Origin: Aestuariirhabdus haliotis
GTDB lineage: Bacteria; Pseudomonadota; Gammaproteobacteria; Pseudomonadales; Aestuariirhabdaceae
Direction: 5' to 3'
DNA: 64,000 nucleotides
Assembly (NCBI RefSeq): GCF_023509475.1
Contig: NZ_JAKSDZ010000005.1
Span: 87,922 to 151,921 of the forward strand
Shown: piece after piece, positions 63,908-64,000 of the stretch
How positions within the stretch are numbered: position 1 is the first letter of the stretch
How the letters are laid out: each line of letters opens with the position of its first letter
Position numbers and translations under genes: made by a program
Notes under the pieces: model-generated
What the model saw: the letters and a program-made list of their open reading frames with translations, nothing else
Databases searched by the model: none
What the model was told of the DNA's origin: nothing

Positions 63908-64000
63908 GGCACCTCTGATTAATTCAGATAGATCTCTGCGGATCCTAAAAATGGTTTTTATCAAGGCGAAGCTCGCCGTTCATGTCGAGACCTGGACAAG
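63908..64000 (+). other. Terminal 93 bases: possible mobile-element end
   Basis: After the ADH stop the sequence reads GGCACCTCTGATTAATTCAG, then an A/T-rich stretch with TAAAAATGGTTTTTA (a 6-bp inverted repeat) and GAAGCTCGCC. The opening resembles inverted-repeat ends of some IS elements, seen by memory only. No transposase ORF fits in the visible bases. Confidence 0.3.

Overview
The window looks like a chromosomal core segment of a marine, Pseudomonas-like gammaproteobacterium (Oceanospirillales/Pseudomonadales type). Gene order supports this: lptD-surA-pdxA-rsmA-apaH, rpsU-yqeY-dnaG-rpoD, rlmE-ftsH-folP-glmM-tpiA-secG-tRNA-rimP-nusA-infB-rbfA-truB-rpsO-pnp, and greA-carBA-dapB-dnaJ-dnaK-grpE/recN/fur-bamE all match Pseudomonas and relatives closely. 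No rRNA, CRISPR array, prophage or complete insertion sequence is visible. The species cannot be named from the sequence alone.

Layout. 1-2.8 kb: rpe (cut by the window edge), a DUF3530 lipase-like exported protein, and the minus-strand pair murU-djlA. 3.1-9.8 kb: an envelope and housekeeping operon (lptD, surA, pdxA, rsmA, apaH) that has no apaG. 9.8-15 kb: an EamA transporter, a tiny ORF with its own terminator, cca-folM, and the opposing tsaD-folB-folK, a folate/pterin neighbourhood. 15-19.8 kb: the macromolecular synthesis operon rpsU-yqeY-dnaG-rpoD. 19.8-22 kb: an atypical miaA that resembles the Bacteroidetes form, and a thiolase. 22-37.4 kb: one long minus-strand run covering translation, transcription and envelope functions, with initiator tRNA-fMet and tRNA-Leu(GAG) inside it. 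37.5-50.7 kb: yhbY, greA, carBA, dapB, the DnaK chaperone genes with a clear sigma-32 promoter, recN with a LexA box, then fur and bamE. 50.8-54.9 kb: fadE (beta-oxidation) with a small ORF upstream, and a patatin-like phospholipase.

55-63.9 kb is the accessory part. A MurR/RpiR regulator is divergent from a tightly packed operon: an N-formylglutamate-amidohydrolase-fold hydrolase, the three TRAP transporter genes (Q, M, P), a glutamine-synthetase-like ligase, an aldehyde dehydrogenase and an iron-type alcohol dehydrogenase. A 13-bp perfect inverted repeat lies in the divergent promoter region and is a good operator candidate. The gene set fits an uptake-plus-gamma-glutamylation route for an amine or amino alcohol: ligate to glutamate, oxidise the alcohol to aldehyde to acid, then hydrolyse the amide. 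The substrate cannot be told from sequence, and this is the part most likely to hold undescribed biology. The last 93 bases may be the end of a mobile element.

Start codons were chosen by ribosome-binding sites and family N-termini. Several real genes begin with TTG or GTG (rimP, carA, ftsH, truB, pnp, fur, the RpiR regulator). Family assignments come from recognising motifs by eye; no database search was run.
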